From: Impatiens glandulifera
Lineage: Eukaryota > Streptophyta > Magnoliopsida > Ericales > Balsaminaceae
Assembly: GCF_907164915.1 (NCBI RefSeq)
Contig: NC_061863.1
Location: forward strand, 38,785,382 to 38,849,381
Direction of reading: 5' to 3'
DNA: 64,000 nt
The notes below the pieces were generated by a model, which ran no database searches, was not told the origin of the DNA, and saw only the letters and a program-made list of their open reading frames with translations. Position 1 is the first letter of the stretch. Each line of letters begins with the position of its first letter. Below are positions 12,397 through 24,111 of this stretch, one piece after another. A program made the position numbers and the translations under genes.

Positions 12397-12613
12397 TGTT
12401 ATCCCGTCATTGAATTTTATTATTAACAAAAGACTTTATAAATAGCCTAAACAAAATAAAAAAATTAAAGAATTATTAACTCCCTTATTTGCAAAATTAA
12501 AATAACATCTAATTATTAATTATAAATTGCATTAATTTAGAAATTCAAAACTAAAATCATAATGGAAGAATTAATATAATATTAGTTCTCTTTATTATTA
12601 AATCAAACAATCA
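12397..12613 (-). repeat. Copia A 3' LTR
   Basis: Aligns with 24112-24368, notably around aaatagccta-aacaaaat, attaactcccttattt and gaagaattaata. A polypurine tract TTTAGGGGAT (minus strand) lies directly inside at about 12614-12624. It is shorter than the 5' LTR by some tens of bases on the inner side. Confidence 0.7.
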
Positions 12614-12639
12614 ATCCCCTAAACTGAAAACCAGCATTT

Positions 12640-13124
12640 CAATTTATTTTAGCGACTTCAATTATTCTCATCTTCTTCCTTAACTTCTCAAAAGATTCTA
12701 ATCTTAGTGCTTTGTCATAATGTTGGCTATTTGTTCTTCAGTGGGATAATGTACCAATTTAATATCACTTCTTTTGGGCATATTTCTTATGAAGTGATAC
12801 CTAACATGAATATGTTTACTTCTCCCACGAAGTACAACATCTTTAGATAATTTAATGGTTGATACATTATCACAATAAATAGTTGTACAAACCATTATTG
12901 GAAACGGAAGAGTTTCAAGCACACTCTTCATCCATATTACTTGACAAGTACATGTTGTTGTAGCTACAAATTCAGCCTCTATAGTCGACACTGTCACTAT
13001 AGGTTGTTTCTTTGAAGACCAAGCAACAACTCAATTACCAATTAAGAAAACATACTCTAAAGTACTCTTTCTTTCATTTATATCTCCTACGTAGTCAATG
13101 TTAGTATAGTCCAATAGTTCACTA
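12640..13124 (-). pseudogene. Copia A RNase H region
   Basis: The minus-strand frame gives VAWSSKKQPIVTVSTIEAEF, then a DNVSTIKLSKDVVLRGRSKH segment, then IHVRYHFIRNM and EEQIANIMTKH. These are the Copia RNase H landmarks S-S-K-K-Q, S-T-x-E-A-E, D-N-x-S-A-I-x-L and K-H-I-x-x-x-Y-H-F-I-R. The N-terminal part has an in-frame stop. The frame is cut at 13124 by the solo LTR, and its upstream continuation (RYIRGT..NYGFFMKIV) lies at 14320-14400. Confidence 0.9.
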
Positions 13125-14316
13125 TGATAGAAAAATTAAGTAAAGTTAATTTTTGGAAGCGGCCAGAAAAACTAAACAACTATTAACTTCTATGTGCAGG
13201 AACAAATCGAATTGCACAAACCGGCTGGAGCCTCACAAACTGGCTGAAGAACACTTCAAAGAAATATAGTTCCAAGTGATCAAGATCAAGAGGAACCGGT
13301 TTCAACATTCTCAAGAGACCGGCTAGCAAAGACAAGTCTACATTCCAGCCGGACTATACTGTGTAAGAATCAACCAGAAACTAAAATCTACTGAGATGAC
13401 GTAATATGACGAAATAGACGTGTTTCGAAGAGATAAAAGAAGATAAGATCTGATCAGAAGCATGCGAGTAAAACAATGATGATTTACTGATCCGACTTCG
13501 ACAGCCGGAGGGTGCATGCCTGACACATGTTCGAATCTGCAAATCGGCTACGTCATCTTTACCTGAGGAGCATCTGCATGCTTGCCAAGTGTTAGGAAGA
13601 TGAAACGTGCAAGCAACCTCTCTACACCGGCGTGACTCTAAATTAACCAATCCCACGGTTAGAGAAGAAAGTGACCGTTGAAAGACTTTTTACTATAAAA
13701 GGAAGACGAAGCGACCTCATTAATAACAAGTTACGAAAATCTTAGAGAGATAAAGAAATCTCACGCGCGATCCAAAAACCGTTGTGTCATTTACCGAAAG
13801 CTATTGTTGTGTTGTGTTATTGTATTACATCAAGAGTGAGTTGGTGTAACCGGCGAGCAACGAGTTAGGCTCGACCGGCTGTGTAACTGTTGTAACTTTG
13901 AAAGTTAGTGGAGATCCTTCTCATAACCTCAGAAGAAGGGGTGACGTAGGAGGGTTTGCTCCGAACATCCATAAAAAATCTTGTCTCGTGTTATTTCCTT
14001 TATTTCCTGCTTACTCACTTAACCTAACCACAAATCAAAACAATTTTACTCCTGAAATCAAAAAAACCGGTTCATACACTCCATCTAACCGACTCCTTGT
14101 AATCTCATCAAAACTAAGTCGCATACGTTACTTTAGACTGAAACAGACATTTCCGCCCTTGAACCCGGTTCAAGAGTCTGTGACAGTTTGCGAAGTGCTG
14201 AGAACGGTTATAGTCTCTAACCGGACTATCACCAAAGTGTGTTGTGTGTTGTAAGCGACCTCCCTTCCTAAAACCGGAAACACCTTGGTCCTCCAAGGGC
14301 GTCCCCGATCCTAACA
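13125..14316 (+). mobile_element. Solo LTR of the long-LTR Copia family (copy 2) inside Copia A
   Basis: Ends are TGATAGAAA and GATCCTAACA, close to the TGTTAGGAT/ATCCTAACA termini of copy D. A TATAAAAG box is at 13694-13701, and the conserved block ggggtgacgtaggagg...ctccgaacatccataaaa is near 13937-13975. No primer-binding site or internal region follows 14316, so it is a solo LTR, presumably left by LTR-LTR recombination. It splits the Copia A polymerase frame between RT and RNase H. No target duplication is obvious (cacta versus agatt). Confidence 0.75.
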
Positions 14317-15533
14317 AGATTTATACAATTTTCATAAAAAAGCCATAATTTTAAGTACCTCTAATATATCTTAGCACTCTTTTGATAGAACTCAAATGAT
14401 CTTCAGTTAGAAATTCTATGTACCTGCTAATCAGGCTAACAACATACATCAAAATATGGTCTTCCTATCATTTGTTTGAAGTTAGTCGAATTGAACTTTA
14501 CTCCATCTTCAACTTTGATGAGTCTTGTTCCAGATACTATAGAATTTCTCACGGAGTTACAATTACTCATATCAAATATTTTTAGAATTTTAGATGCATA
14601 TTTCTTTTGACACAGATAAGTACCCCTTGTGTTTAGTGTATCTCAACACCCAAATAAAACTTCATTTCCCCTAAAATTTATCATTTTAAAATTCTTCATC
14701 ATTTAACTTTTGAACAAAATAATTTTTTCTTCATTATTTCCTGTTAATATCAAGTCATCCACATATAGACTAATTATCTAAATATTATTTTTCAAACCTT
14801 TTTCTAATAAACAGAGTTGGTTTTAAAGGAAAATTTTCAAATCTTCTATGATTGAAATAGGCTTTTATACTACTATACCATCCCCTAGGAGCTTGTTTCA
14901 GACGAAAAAAATTCTTTTCTAATTTATAAACTTTGTACTCTTCATTCTTCTTTTCAAAACTTTCTGGTTTCTCAACAAATACTTCTTTAGCCAATTCACC
15001 ATGCATAAATGCACTTTTTACATCAAGTTGATACAAATTATAACTTTTGTGAGCTACTATTGCAAATAATATTCGGATAGTATCCCATCTAGCTACTGGT
15101 GCAAAAACCTCCTTATAATCAAATCCATATTTTTGGGCATAACCCTTCACGACTAATACGTCTTTATGCTTGCACACTTCCCATTTTCAATTTAACTTGG
15201 TCTTGTAAACCCATTTAACACCATATTTTTTGCTTCTTTAGGAAATTCAACTAAATTCCAAGTTTTTTTTCTCAATAGCTTGAATTTCAGTCTGCATTGC
15301 CTCCTTCCAATGGATACTACCAATACCAATAGCTTCTTCAAAGAAAGTTGGATCAGGTGATATATGAAGAGATAGGTTACTCTCGTCTTCCTCTTCCTCT
15401 GATGAAGTGTCATCAATAATGTAGTCTCCCTACCAGTAAGGGGCTCTCCTTGTTCTTTTTGACAAAGTTGGTAGTGAAGTGCATAGCTTTCGGGACTTCT
15501 TACTATGAGATTATTGGTGATGAAGACCTTCAT
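14317..15533 (-). pseudogene. Copia A reverse transcriptase region
   Basis: Minus-strand fragments contain the RVT_2 hallmarks KGYAQKYGFDYKEVFAPVAR, LYQLDVKSAFMHGEL, VYKLEKNFFRLKQAPRGWY and the YVDD catalytic box (complement at 14754-14765). A W-K-E-A-M-Q-T-E-I-Q-A-I segment typical of the RT N-terminus is near 15270-15320. Stops and at least one frameshift near 15185 break the frame. Confidence 0.9.
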
Positions 15534-15634
15534 CTACTTCTTCAGTTATTGGCTCCAAACTTTCACCATCTCTACTTTTACTTTTAATTTTACACCCATC
15601 GTCTTTCCATTCTACTTCATTTGAATTAGAGTTT

Positions 15635-16190
15635 TTATGCCAATCCCAATACACAATCTTCCTCGAAGACAACATCCCTAATCATTGCAATTTTATTTGA
15701 AATAGGATCATAAAGTCTAAAAGCTTTAGATTCCTTACTTATACCAAATAAAACATAAGTAGAGCTCTTACTATCCAATTTCAACCTTTTGTGTAGGTAC
15801 ATGTAATGTGCAATACAACCAAATACTCTTAAATGACTTAGATAAGGTTTTATATCACTCCAAGCTTCTTTATGAGTTTTTTCTTTGACTACACCAATGA
15901 AGCCTTTGTTCATAATGTATGCACCCCACTTAGGCAAAAAATCATTAGGAACTTGTTTATTAGACGACATGCTTCTCACATCATTCATGATTGTTCTATT
16001 CCTTCTTTTATCTATATTGTTGTGTTATGAGTATATTGTGCAGTTAATTGTCTTCTTGTTATATTCACTTCACAATAGTTATTGAATTCATTGGAAGTAA
16101 ATCCCCCTCCTCTGTCTGTTCTTAAACATGTTTGAGTCTATCCACACTTTTTCTCTAACATGAGTTTAAAGTTCTTAAACAAATCAAATG
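15635..16190 (-). pseudogene. Copia A integrase, C-terminal half
   Basis: Minus-strand frames give CLRTDRGGGFTSNEFNNYCE (second catalytic Asp), a worn third motif, then HLRVFGCIAHYMYLHKRLKL and YVLFGISKESKAFRLYDP, which is the standard Copia post-integrase segment. The frame is cut at 16190 by the TRIM-like element. The N-terminal half resumes at 17676 and reads FLKIKTEM before EAFDLFKNFK, confirming continuity. Confidence 0.85.
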
Positions 16191-16195
16191 CCTCT

Positions 16196-17670
16196 TGTAG
16201 AATTATCTCACAATCTTCCTTGGAAGGAAATACCAAAAGTTAGTAGCAAATCAAATGGTCTAATTGATTTGCTAATTGATCGAGAGAATGGAATATTAAT
16301 TAGTAGCAAATCAATTAGACTAATTGATTGAAGATATGTTGTTGATTGATAAATCAATTATAATTCATATGATTTTATTTGATTCATTGTTTAAAGTATT
16401 TCCTTTCCTACAAATGTAATTTTCACTATTTAAGCACAAGACTTCTTATGTAAATAATTTAAGCAATAAACAAGCAATACAATTACTCTCATCTCTTTAT
16501 TTTTCTACATGGTATTAGAGCAGATTTTTCTATCTTGAAAAAACTTGTTCACAATTTTCACTGCCTCCTCCAATGGTGGAAATAGCCATTAGAGGAGAAC
16601 TCAAATGATTATATTATCTCATATTTCCCAAGTATTTTTTATCTCTATTTTATCACCCACTATGTTAAACAAGTGGGACATCATTTCAAAATTTCACTTT
16701 ATATCTCGGTTGGATCTGTACATCTTCGTGTCACGACAGATTTTTCCCGAACTTAATGTTTCCGAACATCATCAACATCCATCGACACTCTGGCGATTCA
16801 ATCGTCACTCGCTGTCATCAGCATCCAGCGATACTCCGACGATTCAAACCGTCAATCGCTGTCATCAACATCCAGCGACACTCTAGCGATTCAAACCGTC
16901 ACTCACTGTCATCAACATCCAGCGACACTCCGGCTATTCAAACCATCACTCGTTGTCATCAACATCCAGCGATACCCCGACGATTCAAACTGTCACTCGA
17001 TGTCATCAATATCCAGTAACACTTCAGTGATTCAAACCATCACTCGGTGTCATCAACATCCAGCGACACTTCGGCGATTCAAACTGTCACTCGTTGTCAT
17101 TAACATCCAACGACACTTCGGCGATTCAAACTGTCACTTTCTGTCATCAACATCCAATGACACTCTGGCGATTCAAACCATCACTCGTTGTCATTAACAT
17201 CTCATCCACTCAGCAACATCCTCTCCGTTCTCATAGATGTCCAAGGCTCTACCTCTTAGGTGGCTAACATTCCCATCAAAGCTCTTCCCAAGTCGATTTG
17301 AGGAAGTATGTGGCAAGTTGGGCAATCTCAACATCTATTACCCAACTTGAGGGAGAGTATAGAATTATCTCTCAATCTTCCTTAGAAGGAAATACCAAAA
17401 GTTAGTAGCAAATCAATTGGTCTAATTGATTTACTAATTGACCAAGAATGAAATATTAATTAGTAGCAAATCAATTAGATTAATTGATTTTCTAATTGAT
17501 TAAAGATTTGTTGCTGATGGACAAATCAATTACAATTCATAAGATTTTATTTGATTCATTGTTTAAATCATTTCCTTTCATACAAATCTAATTTTCACTA
17601 TTTAAGCACTAGACTTATTATGTAAGCAACATAAGCAATACAATTTCTCTATTCTCTTTATTTTTCTACA
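16196..17670 (+). mobile_element. TRIM-like non-autonomous LTR element inside Copia A integrase
   Basis: Two similar LTRs (16196-16509 and 17358-17670) start TGTAGAATT/TATAGAATT and end TTTTTCTACA. A primer-binding site TGGTATTAGAGCAG follows the left LTR (16510-16523), and a purine tract GAGGGAGAG precedes the right LTR (17349-17357). Target duplications are CCTCT (16191-16195) and TCTCT (17671-17675), 4/5 identical. The 848-bp interior encodes no gag or pol and is half minisatellite. It must be mobilised by other elements' proteins. Confidence 0.85.
16770..17195 (+). repeat. 47-bp minisatellite inside the TRIM-like element
   Basis: About nine units with consensus catcaacatccagcgacact, then cyrgcgattcaaaccrtc, then actcgctgt. 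The period of 47 is not a multiple of three, yet units are open in several frames, which creates overlapping spurious ORFs. Unit-to-unit differences are scattered point changes. Confidence 0.9.
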
Positions 17671-17675
17671 TCTCT

Positions 17676-18180
17676 GTTTTTATTTTAAGAAATAAATCTA
17701 TAGTTTTTTTTGTTGAAATCATCTATAAATGTGAGAATGTACATTCTTCCACTGCTCGAAATTGGTGTAATGGGATCGCATATGTCTAAGTGTATGAGTT
17801 ACAGTGTTTTAGTTGCTCTCCACTTGTTTCTCTTTGGAATAATGTCTTTTTTTGCTTTCTAGAGAGACAATGAATGCACTTCTTCTCAGGTGTGATAATT
17901 TTTTATAATTTTTCAAACATTATCTTGAGCTCATAGTTTCTAAATTTGTATAATTTAGAGGACCCATCCTGCAATGTCAAATATATGACTCACTTTCTAT
18001 AGTAGTCTTAAAATAATTTTCGAGCTCTTAATTATTTTCCAGTAGGATACTTGATAGTTTGAACATTATGTTTGTACTCATCAACACATTAATGAACAAG
18101 TATTTTATGGGGTGATACAATTTAAATTCTCCCCATCATATAAGAATCTTGATTCCTTTCTCACTAAGTTGACCCATACT
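17676..18180 (-). pseudogene. Copia A pre-integrase and integrase N-terminal half
   Basis: Minus-strand fragments include TWLAVIGKGSMNLK, ELRNNHLSMGQLSEKG (GAG_pre-integrs region) and, after stops and frameshifts, a segment ending FLKIKTEM that precedes the catalytic core half at 15635-16190. Heavily mutated. Confidence 0.7.
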
Positions 18181-18412
18181 TAGATGGTTGTTCCTTAACT
18201 CTAGAACATAATAGGCTTCTGAAATCGTTTGTCTTATACCTTCGATCTTTAAATTCATACTGCCTTTTCCTATAACAGCCAACCATGTGTTGTTCTCAAG
18301 CTTAATCGAGTGTCTAATGTCGATATCTAATCGAAAGAATCACTATGAGTTCCCATACATATGATGTTAGCACCCATAGTTAAAATACCACAACCTTTCA
18401 TTCATTTTTCAA

Positions 18413-18962
18413 GTGGTTATACTAAATTCATTAAGATCATTTCTTCTTCCACATCAACTTCAACATATTGTGCATTACCTTCTGATATTCTTTTTGATAA
18501 TGTCTCATCTTGTGACATCTATAATACTTTATTGTAGATCTATAAAAGTAATTTTCTTTGCATCTTCCTCTTCCTCTGTATTCACCTCTTCCTCCCCTTC
18601 CTTCACGTGTTACTCTAAGAACTTGATCTTCTTCTTTGTAGAATACTTGATTTTTTGCTCATGTACATTTAAAGAACTTTGAAGTTCATCAACTGTCATT
18701 TAACGAGTGTCATAAACTTCTTCAATAGCCATCACTACATACATTAACCTCTATGTGAATGTTTTCAGGATCTTTTCTACTAAAGTAGAGTCCTCCATCC
18801 TTTCACCATTATTTCTCATCTTGTTGGCTGATGCTACAACTCTATAAAAATAGTCATTTATCATCTCACTCTTTTTCATCTCAAGTATTTCGAATTCTCT
18901 ACGTAGAGTATTTAGAAGTGATCTTTTACATTCTCATTACCTCCATACTTGCTCTTCAAAGA
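18413..18962 (-). pseudogene. Copia A gag, C-terminal part with zinc-knuckle remnant
   Basis: The minus strand encodes SLKSKYGGNENVK, EFEILEMKKSEMINDYFYRV and ANKMRNNGERMEDSTLVEKI, matching the UBN2-type Copia gag pattern, followed by MTVDELQSSLNVHEQKI and a worn CCHC region (YRCHKMRHYQKEYQ). The N-terminal part lies on the other side of Copia B at 23710-23991; the break is exactly at the GTCCC duplication. Confidence 0.85.
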
Positions 18963-18967
18963 GTCCC

Positions 18968-19251
18968 TGTAACGAAATCACAAACAGGACATCGATGATT
19001 AAACATTGAATAAGCTTATTAGAAAAGTGAATAAAAACTTTAGAGAGAAAAAAACTTAAATGAAAATTTATCTAGAACTTGTTGAAATAAAAACACGATT
19101 AAACTTATATAAAGTAAAAAAAAACTTAGACATTAAATCAGAGACTTGAAGAGTCTCATTTACTAGAGATAATTCTAAGAGATTTTGATAATTCAAGAGA
19201 CTCTTCAATAATAAAAAGATATATTTATTATTATTACAATAATTTCTAACA
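18968..19251 (-). repeat. Copia B 3' LTR
   Basis: Starts TGTAACGAAATCA and ends ATTTCTAACA on the plus strand. Aligns along its length with 23439-23704 with scattered substitutions and indels. Confidence 0.93.
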
Positions 19252-19265
19252 CTCCCCCTTAAAGT

Positions 19266-20640
19266 GATGTCTGATCAACTGGTCCCTACTTAGATTGTAG
19301 ATATTCAAAAGGATCTTTAGAAAGTGCTTTTGTGAAGATTTCAACAACATTGTCTTCACTCCTTACTACAACCATCTCAATGATTCTCTCTAATACTTTT
19401 TTCACGAATAAAGTGATGCTCCAACTCAATATATTTTGTCCTCGCATGAAATACAGGATTTGAAGTCAATTTAATAGCACTCAAATTATCTTCATTGATA
19501 GGAATCGGCTGATCAAACTTGACATGAAGATCCTCCAAGAGTCTACTAATCCATATGCACTTTTGTGCTGCGTGAGTTGATGTTTTTTATTCCGCTTCTA
19601 TCGTAGACAAGGATACCGATTCTTGCTTTGTACTACTCTAAGATATGATAGTGTTTATACAAAGAAAAAAAACCCAGATGTGGAGCTTCGATCGTCTCGA
19701 TCTTTAGGAAAATTAACATCCGTAAATCATTGCAATACAAACTTTGAATCTTTCTCATAGAGTAGACTTATATCTAGTCAAGTATTAATATACATCAAAA
19801 TTTTCTTCGCTTCCTCGAGATGTGGTTTTCTTGGATCCTACATGTATCAACTCACCACTCCAACTAAATAAACAATGTCAGAACTTGTTATAGTTAGATA
19901 AATTAGACTTCCCACAAGAGCACGATACGAACGAGGATCTGGTAAACATGTTCCTTCGTCTTGATTGAGTTTGGGATTTACGTCGAGAGGAGTATAACTC
20001 TCTTTTTTCATCTATCATCGAAAATTTATCTACCAACTTTTTTCCGTAGTTGATCTGCGATACAAACAAAATTTTCTCAAAATTTTCGATTTATAGACCA
20101 AGGAAAGTTCCAAGTTCACCAATCTTATTCATCTCAAAACGAAAAGAGAGTTCATCTTGTAATCGAGCAACTTCATCATAGTTACTACCTATCAAGATTA
20201 TGTCATCCACATATAGAAGCACCACCACCATCTATCCTTGATGCTTCTTTATAAATAGAATTGATTCGGATTCTGAAGCTTTGTACCCACAAAACTGAAG
20301 ATGTTCTGCAATCTTTCTATACCAAGCACGTGTGGCTTGTTTTAATCCATATAGTGTCTTCTTAAGTCTATAAACCAACTAGTGACCATCCTTCTTCTCG
20401 AATATAGGTGGTTGTTCCATATATATTGGGAGATCAAGTTCTTCGTAGAGAAATGCATTCTTGACGTCCAATTGCCATAGATTCCAACGAGAACTTGCTT
20501 CTAAGGCCAATATAGTGAGAATTGACGTCATCTTTGTAACTAGACTGAATGTTTTCTCGTAATCTTCTCCATATTTTTGCAAGAATCCTCGAGCGACCGA
20601 TCTAGCTTTGTTTCGATCTATGCTTCCATCAGCCTTTCAT
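19266..20640 (-). pseudogene. Copia B reverse transcriptase and RNase H
   Basis: The minus strand encodes MQKYGEDYEKTFSLVTKMTS, LWQLDVKNAFLYEELDLPIY, YRLKKTLYGLKQATRAWYRK and LLYVDDIILIGSN (YVDD complement at 20202-20213). These are followed by the RNase H landmarks SLSTIEAE, PINEDNLSAIKLTSNPVFHA and RTKYIELEHHFIRE. Stops and frameshifts occur, for example a stop at 20378. Confidence 0.92.
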
Positions 20641-20979
20641 TTGATTCTATACACCCACTTACATGTCATTTCTTGAGTCTCAAGAGGCTTATGAACGACG
20701 TCCCATGTCTCATTCTTCTTGAGAGCATGCATTTCCTCCTACATTAATACCACCCATTCCTTGACATTCTTTTCTTCATTATAAGAAGCGGGTTCCTCAT
20801 CGTCTATTGCGTTTTCCAAGAAATAATAGAAGGTTGTTACAAAATTATCATCCTTAAATCGATAGGGCCTTACAATGTTCTTTTTGATCGAGATTCCTCA
20901 TTTTGTTGTTGACTAGATTTTTCATGATGTGGACTTCCTGGTAAACTTTAACTTTCAGTTCTTTCATCGAATGAAGTAT

Positions 20980-22036
20980 CTTAGGCTAAATTAGGGCTCC
21001 CCCTATCACTATTATCACTATTAAAAGAGTTTCCCGTAGGCGTGGGTATGAGAATGTTAGTCTAAACAGTTTCCTCAATATATTTGATGTAGTATGAAGA
21101 TATTTTGTCAAAACCACATCTCTCGACACAATGCATTTGTGGGGTGATGGATCCATACACCACCACCATTTCATTCCCTCGTCATAGCCGACGAACACGC
21201 ACTTGATTGCCTTTGCATCCAATTTTCTCCTTCTCAAGTCTTGAATATGGACATAACAAGTAGATCCAAAATCTAAAAAATATTTAACATTTGTCTTAAA
21301 ACCATAAATCATCTCGAATGGAGATTTGAACTTATATGGGCTAAGTGGAACTCGATTGATGATATGGAAAACACAACTCATGCCTTCCATCCATATATGC
21401 TTTGGTATATTCTTACAAGTCTTTGTAAGGTGTTGAATCTTCCTTTCGGCAATCTCAATCTATTGTGGGGTCTCTAGACAGGAGAGTTCTCTTTTTATTC
21501 CCATTTTTCCTACAAAACCATTCAAACTCTTTTGAGCAAAATTCTCCACCATTGTCTGTCCGTAGTACTCGATTTTTTCTATCTTGTTCTCCTTCCACCG
21601 TCTCCTTGAACTCAAGAAATTTAGAGAACATTTTGAACTTCTGTTTCACGAAGTACACCCATGTGAACCGGAAAAAATAATTCACAAACAACATATATTT
21701 ACTTCTCGAGTGTGAGGCAGTCCAAGTTGGTCCCAACAAGTCACTATGAACTCGATCTAAAGGACCCCTACTTCTCGATATAGAGTTGTCGAATGGAAGT
21801 CGATGAGCCTTCCCATAATGATATCCTTCACACACACTGCCCTCTTTGATCCTCAGATCTTCTAGTAGACCTTCGATAAGTTTCTTTCGATACATAACAC
21901 TAAGCTTTGTCATATTGAGATGTTTAAGCCTTGCATGCCACAGAAATGAGGTGTTTTTGTGGTTCACATTTTCGATGTACAAATTTGAAGCTGAAAGGAC
22001 AAAGAGATCATTTACCCGAGTTCTAGTGTGAACCAC
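20980..22036 (-). pseudogene. Copia B integrase
   Basis: GAG_pre-integrs (LWHARLKHLNMTKLSVMYRK) is followed by the rve core with HSDLLGPTWTASHS (first Asp), LRTDNGGEFCSKEFEWFCRK (second Asp) and an AERKIQHL segment after a frameshift (Glu), then LSPYKFKSPFEMIYGF and RRRKLDAKAIKCVFVGYDEG. The D-D-E residues are visible but split over frames. Confidence 0.9.
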
Positions 22037-22499
22037 ATCTGCCTTGATTTATTTCACGTTCCTTAAAAACTCCACATCATGTGGACCGAACAACACAAGA
22101 TTTTCAGCGTCTACAGCATTTGCTATCGAGAAAAGGTTCTTCCGAATTCTCGGAACGTGGTAGACATTCTTTAGATTAATAGGCTCTCCATTATCGCTAT
22201 TAATGACAATTGATCATTCATCCTAACTTTATGAACCGAGTTATATGTCGTGATAATATCACTACCCCATTATGAATTCAACTTGATGAGAACAGGAAAT
22301 CATCTCTAGTAACGTGATATCCGCACCCTAAATCAACAATCCACCTTTGATCGATCTCATGTTTACCATGAGACACCTATATTTGTTTTTCCTTCGAAAC
22401 CATCACATCGACATGAGAAGCCTTGTCCCAGTCCTCCTCAACACGCTAGTCATACTTTTCTCCGAGATTTGAACCAGCAAAATTTTCATTCAAATTTAT

Positions 22500-23240
22500 T
22501 TGACAATTTCTCTTCAAGTGTCCAGTATTGCCACACCTGAAACGCTTAAGAGAATTTTGAGGAATATTAGAAGAATCCTGACTTGTTTCTTCATTCATCT
22601 GCTTTCCCTTTTTCTAGCTCGATTTTTTCACGAATAATGCATTGTTCAACTCCTCCTTAATACTCGTTCCAACCATTTATGCGGCCAATGACTCTTGAGA
22701 TGAAAATAGATTTTCGAACTCCTTGATTGAAGGTTGTTGAGTCCAATCTTGAATCGAGGTAATGAATGGCGTATACTCGGGTCGAAGCCCTCGAACAATA
22801 TACCTCTTCGTTTGAGCCTCTGAAATTTTCTCATATGGGTTTAGTAAAAAAATCTAAGCATATTTTCCGCTTTGCTTTGTAGTTGTCAACTCGTTTTCAA
22901 TCATCTGGAGACGAGCATCGTTCTTCTTGTTGAAAAGACGACCAAGTGTTTCCCAAATATCACGAGCAGATCCATAACCGATGATGTGCTCGAAAAAATT
23001 GTGGGAGATTGACCTTTTCAACACAAATTCTGCCTTTACATTGATTTTTTCCACTTCTTTGATGCTTCTTCATTTTCAGCGATATCCTTAGGATCTAGAT
23101 CATCGTCGTCTACGACGATGTCCCATAAGTCTTCCCCGACCATGTACAATTCCATACAAATCTTCCATATCTGGTAGTTTGACTAGTTTAACAACTCCAA
23201 CCCGAGTCCAACTACACGTCCACCACTTTTCATATCGAAT
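22500..23240 (-). pseudogene. Copia B gag and protease
   Basis: Gag fragments include NYQIWKICMELYMVGEDLWD, FLNPYEKISEAQTKRYIVRGL-like text and a zinc-knuckle remnant RFRCGNTGHLKRNCQ that lacks its first Cys pair. It is followed near 22340 by WIVDLGCGYHVTRD, the aspartic-protease motif with the active-site S changed (WIVDSG to WIVDLG). Several stops. Confidence 0.85.
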
Positions 23241-23261
23241 AACAACAATACTTTCACTCCA

Positions 23262-23398
23262 CCAAGATAGCTCAGTGGTAAGAGTCGGCTTAAGAGACGA
23301 AAGGTCATGGGTTTGATTCTATCTAGAAGCGCTTTGAGTTTAAGCGGGGGGCCATGGTCGTGGGGTGTCATACTAGTTCTCCTTTAATTCCAAAAAAA
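23262..23398 (+). mobile_element. tRNA-derived SINE, family S2, copy 2 (inside Copia B leader)
   Basis: The tRNA-like head caccaagatagctcagtggt carries A box TAGCTCAGTGGTAAGAG and, about 45 bp later, B box GGGTTTGATTC. A body with ggggccatggtcgtgggg-like text follows and ends aattccaaaaaaa. It aligns with 10052-10209 and 52248-52385 (both minus). It sits between Copia B's primer-binding site and gag, so it is younger than Copia B. Degenerate stems argue against a functional tRNA. Confidence 0.75.
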
Positions 23399-23438
23399 CG
23401 ATACATTCTTCATGAATATAACCAAATATCTAATACCA

Positions 23439-23704
23439 TGTAACAAAATCATAAACATGACTTCGATGATTGAATAGTGAAGAAGCTTATTAGAAGAGTG
23501 AATAAAGAATTTAGAGAGAAACAAACTTGAATGAAATTCTTTATATTCAACTTGTTGAAATAAAAACACGATTACAACTTTTATAAAGTAAAACAAAAAC
23601 TTAGACATTAAATAGAGATAATTCCAAGAAACTTGATAATCCAATAGAATCTTGAATAATAAAATGATATATATATATATATATTATTACATTAATTTCA
23701 AACA
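23439..23704 (-). repeat. Copia B 5' LTR
   Basis: Starts TGTAACAAAATCA and ends TTTCAAACA on the plus strand. Partner of 18968-19251. An internal (TA)n near 23670-23685 is a local expansion. Confidence 0.93.
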
Positions 23705-23709
23705 GTCCC

Positions 23710-23991
23710 ATATGATTTTAGAAGTACTTCTGTCCAATATTTGCTCAAACGTTCCATTTAACGCTTGTTACAAATAGTTCTTCACCTTACAGTCTTTAAT
23801 CTTCATCTCGTTAAATTTATTTTTGGCTTCACTAGTTATGGATCGACGAGCACTTCGAATCATGTTTCTACTAAATCCTACATACCCTTGAAGCAAAATA
23901 AGTTTTCCATTAACTCGATCTAGTGATCGTAATGGAGACCGTCAAAACTAAGGATTCTCATTGCAGTTCCCTCAACTCTTTCGTCCACCAT
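23710..23991 (-). pseudogene. Copia A gag, N-terminal part
   Basis: From an ATG at 23991 the minus strand reads MVDERVEGTAMRILSFDG, LHYDHWIELMENLFCFKGM and EQILDRSTSKIIWD, the start of a Copia gag (F-D-G-x-H-Y-D-H-W-x-x-L-M-E-N). An internal stop is present. Interrupted at 23709 by Copia B. Confidence 0.85.
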
Positions 23992-24098
23992 GCTTCTCTT
24001 ATCTTCTTTGATCTCAAAGATTCGGTCGATCAAGCTCTAGGCTCAATTACTCACTTCAAGCTCACAATTTGATTCACTCGTGTTTGTGAGACTTTGGG

Positions 24099-24109
24099 CT
24101 CTGATACCA
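24099..24109 (-). other. Copia A primer-binding site
   Basis: Minus-strand TGGTATCAGAG is complementary to the 3' end of plant initiator tRNA-Met. It lies 2 bp inside the 5' LTR (24112-24368). Confidence 0.9.
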
Positions 24110-24111
24110 CT

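Larger units (their letters stand above)
18968..23704 (-). mobile_element. Copia B: complete-length LTR retrotransposon inserted in Copia A gag
   Basis: 4737 bp on the minus strand with both LTRs (18968-19251 and 23439-23704), each TGT...ACA, and a perfect 5-bp target duplication GTCCC (18963-18967 and 23705-23709). The purine tract (complement of ctcccccttaaag, 19252-19264) precedes the 3' LTR. The primer-binding site TGGTATTAGA (minus, about 23429-23438) follows the 5' LTR. Gag, protease, integrase, RT and RNase H follow in Copia order but with many stops. It is the youngest dated layer here apart from its own SINE. Confidence 0.93.

Noticed and set aside
16770..17195. Possible CRISPR-like array
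   Set aside because: Units are contiguous tandem repeats without unique spacers, in a eukaryotic retroelement.
16605..17197. Three overlapping ORFs with SSTSSDT-like repeats
   Set aside because: They follow the 47-bp minisatellite in shifted frames; no coding signal beyond the repeat.
23262..23335. Candidate functional tRNA gene
   Set aside because: A and B boxes are present, but acceptor and T stems do not pair well and the sequence continues into the S2 SINE body.
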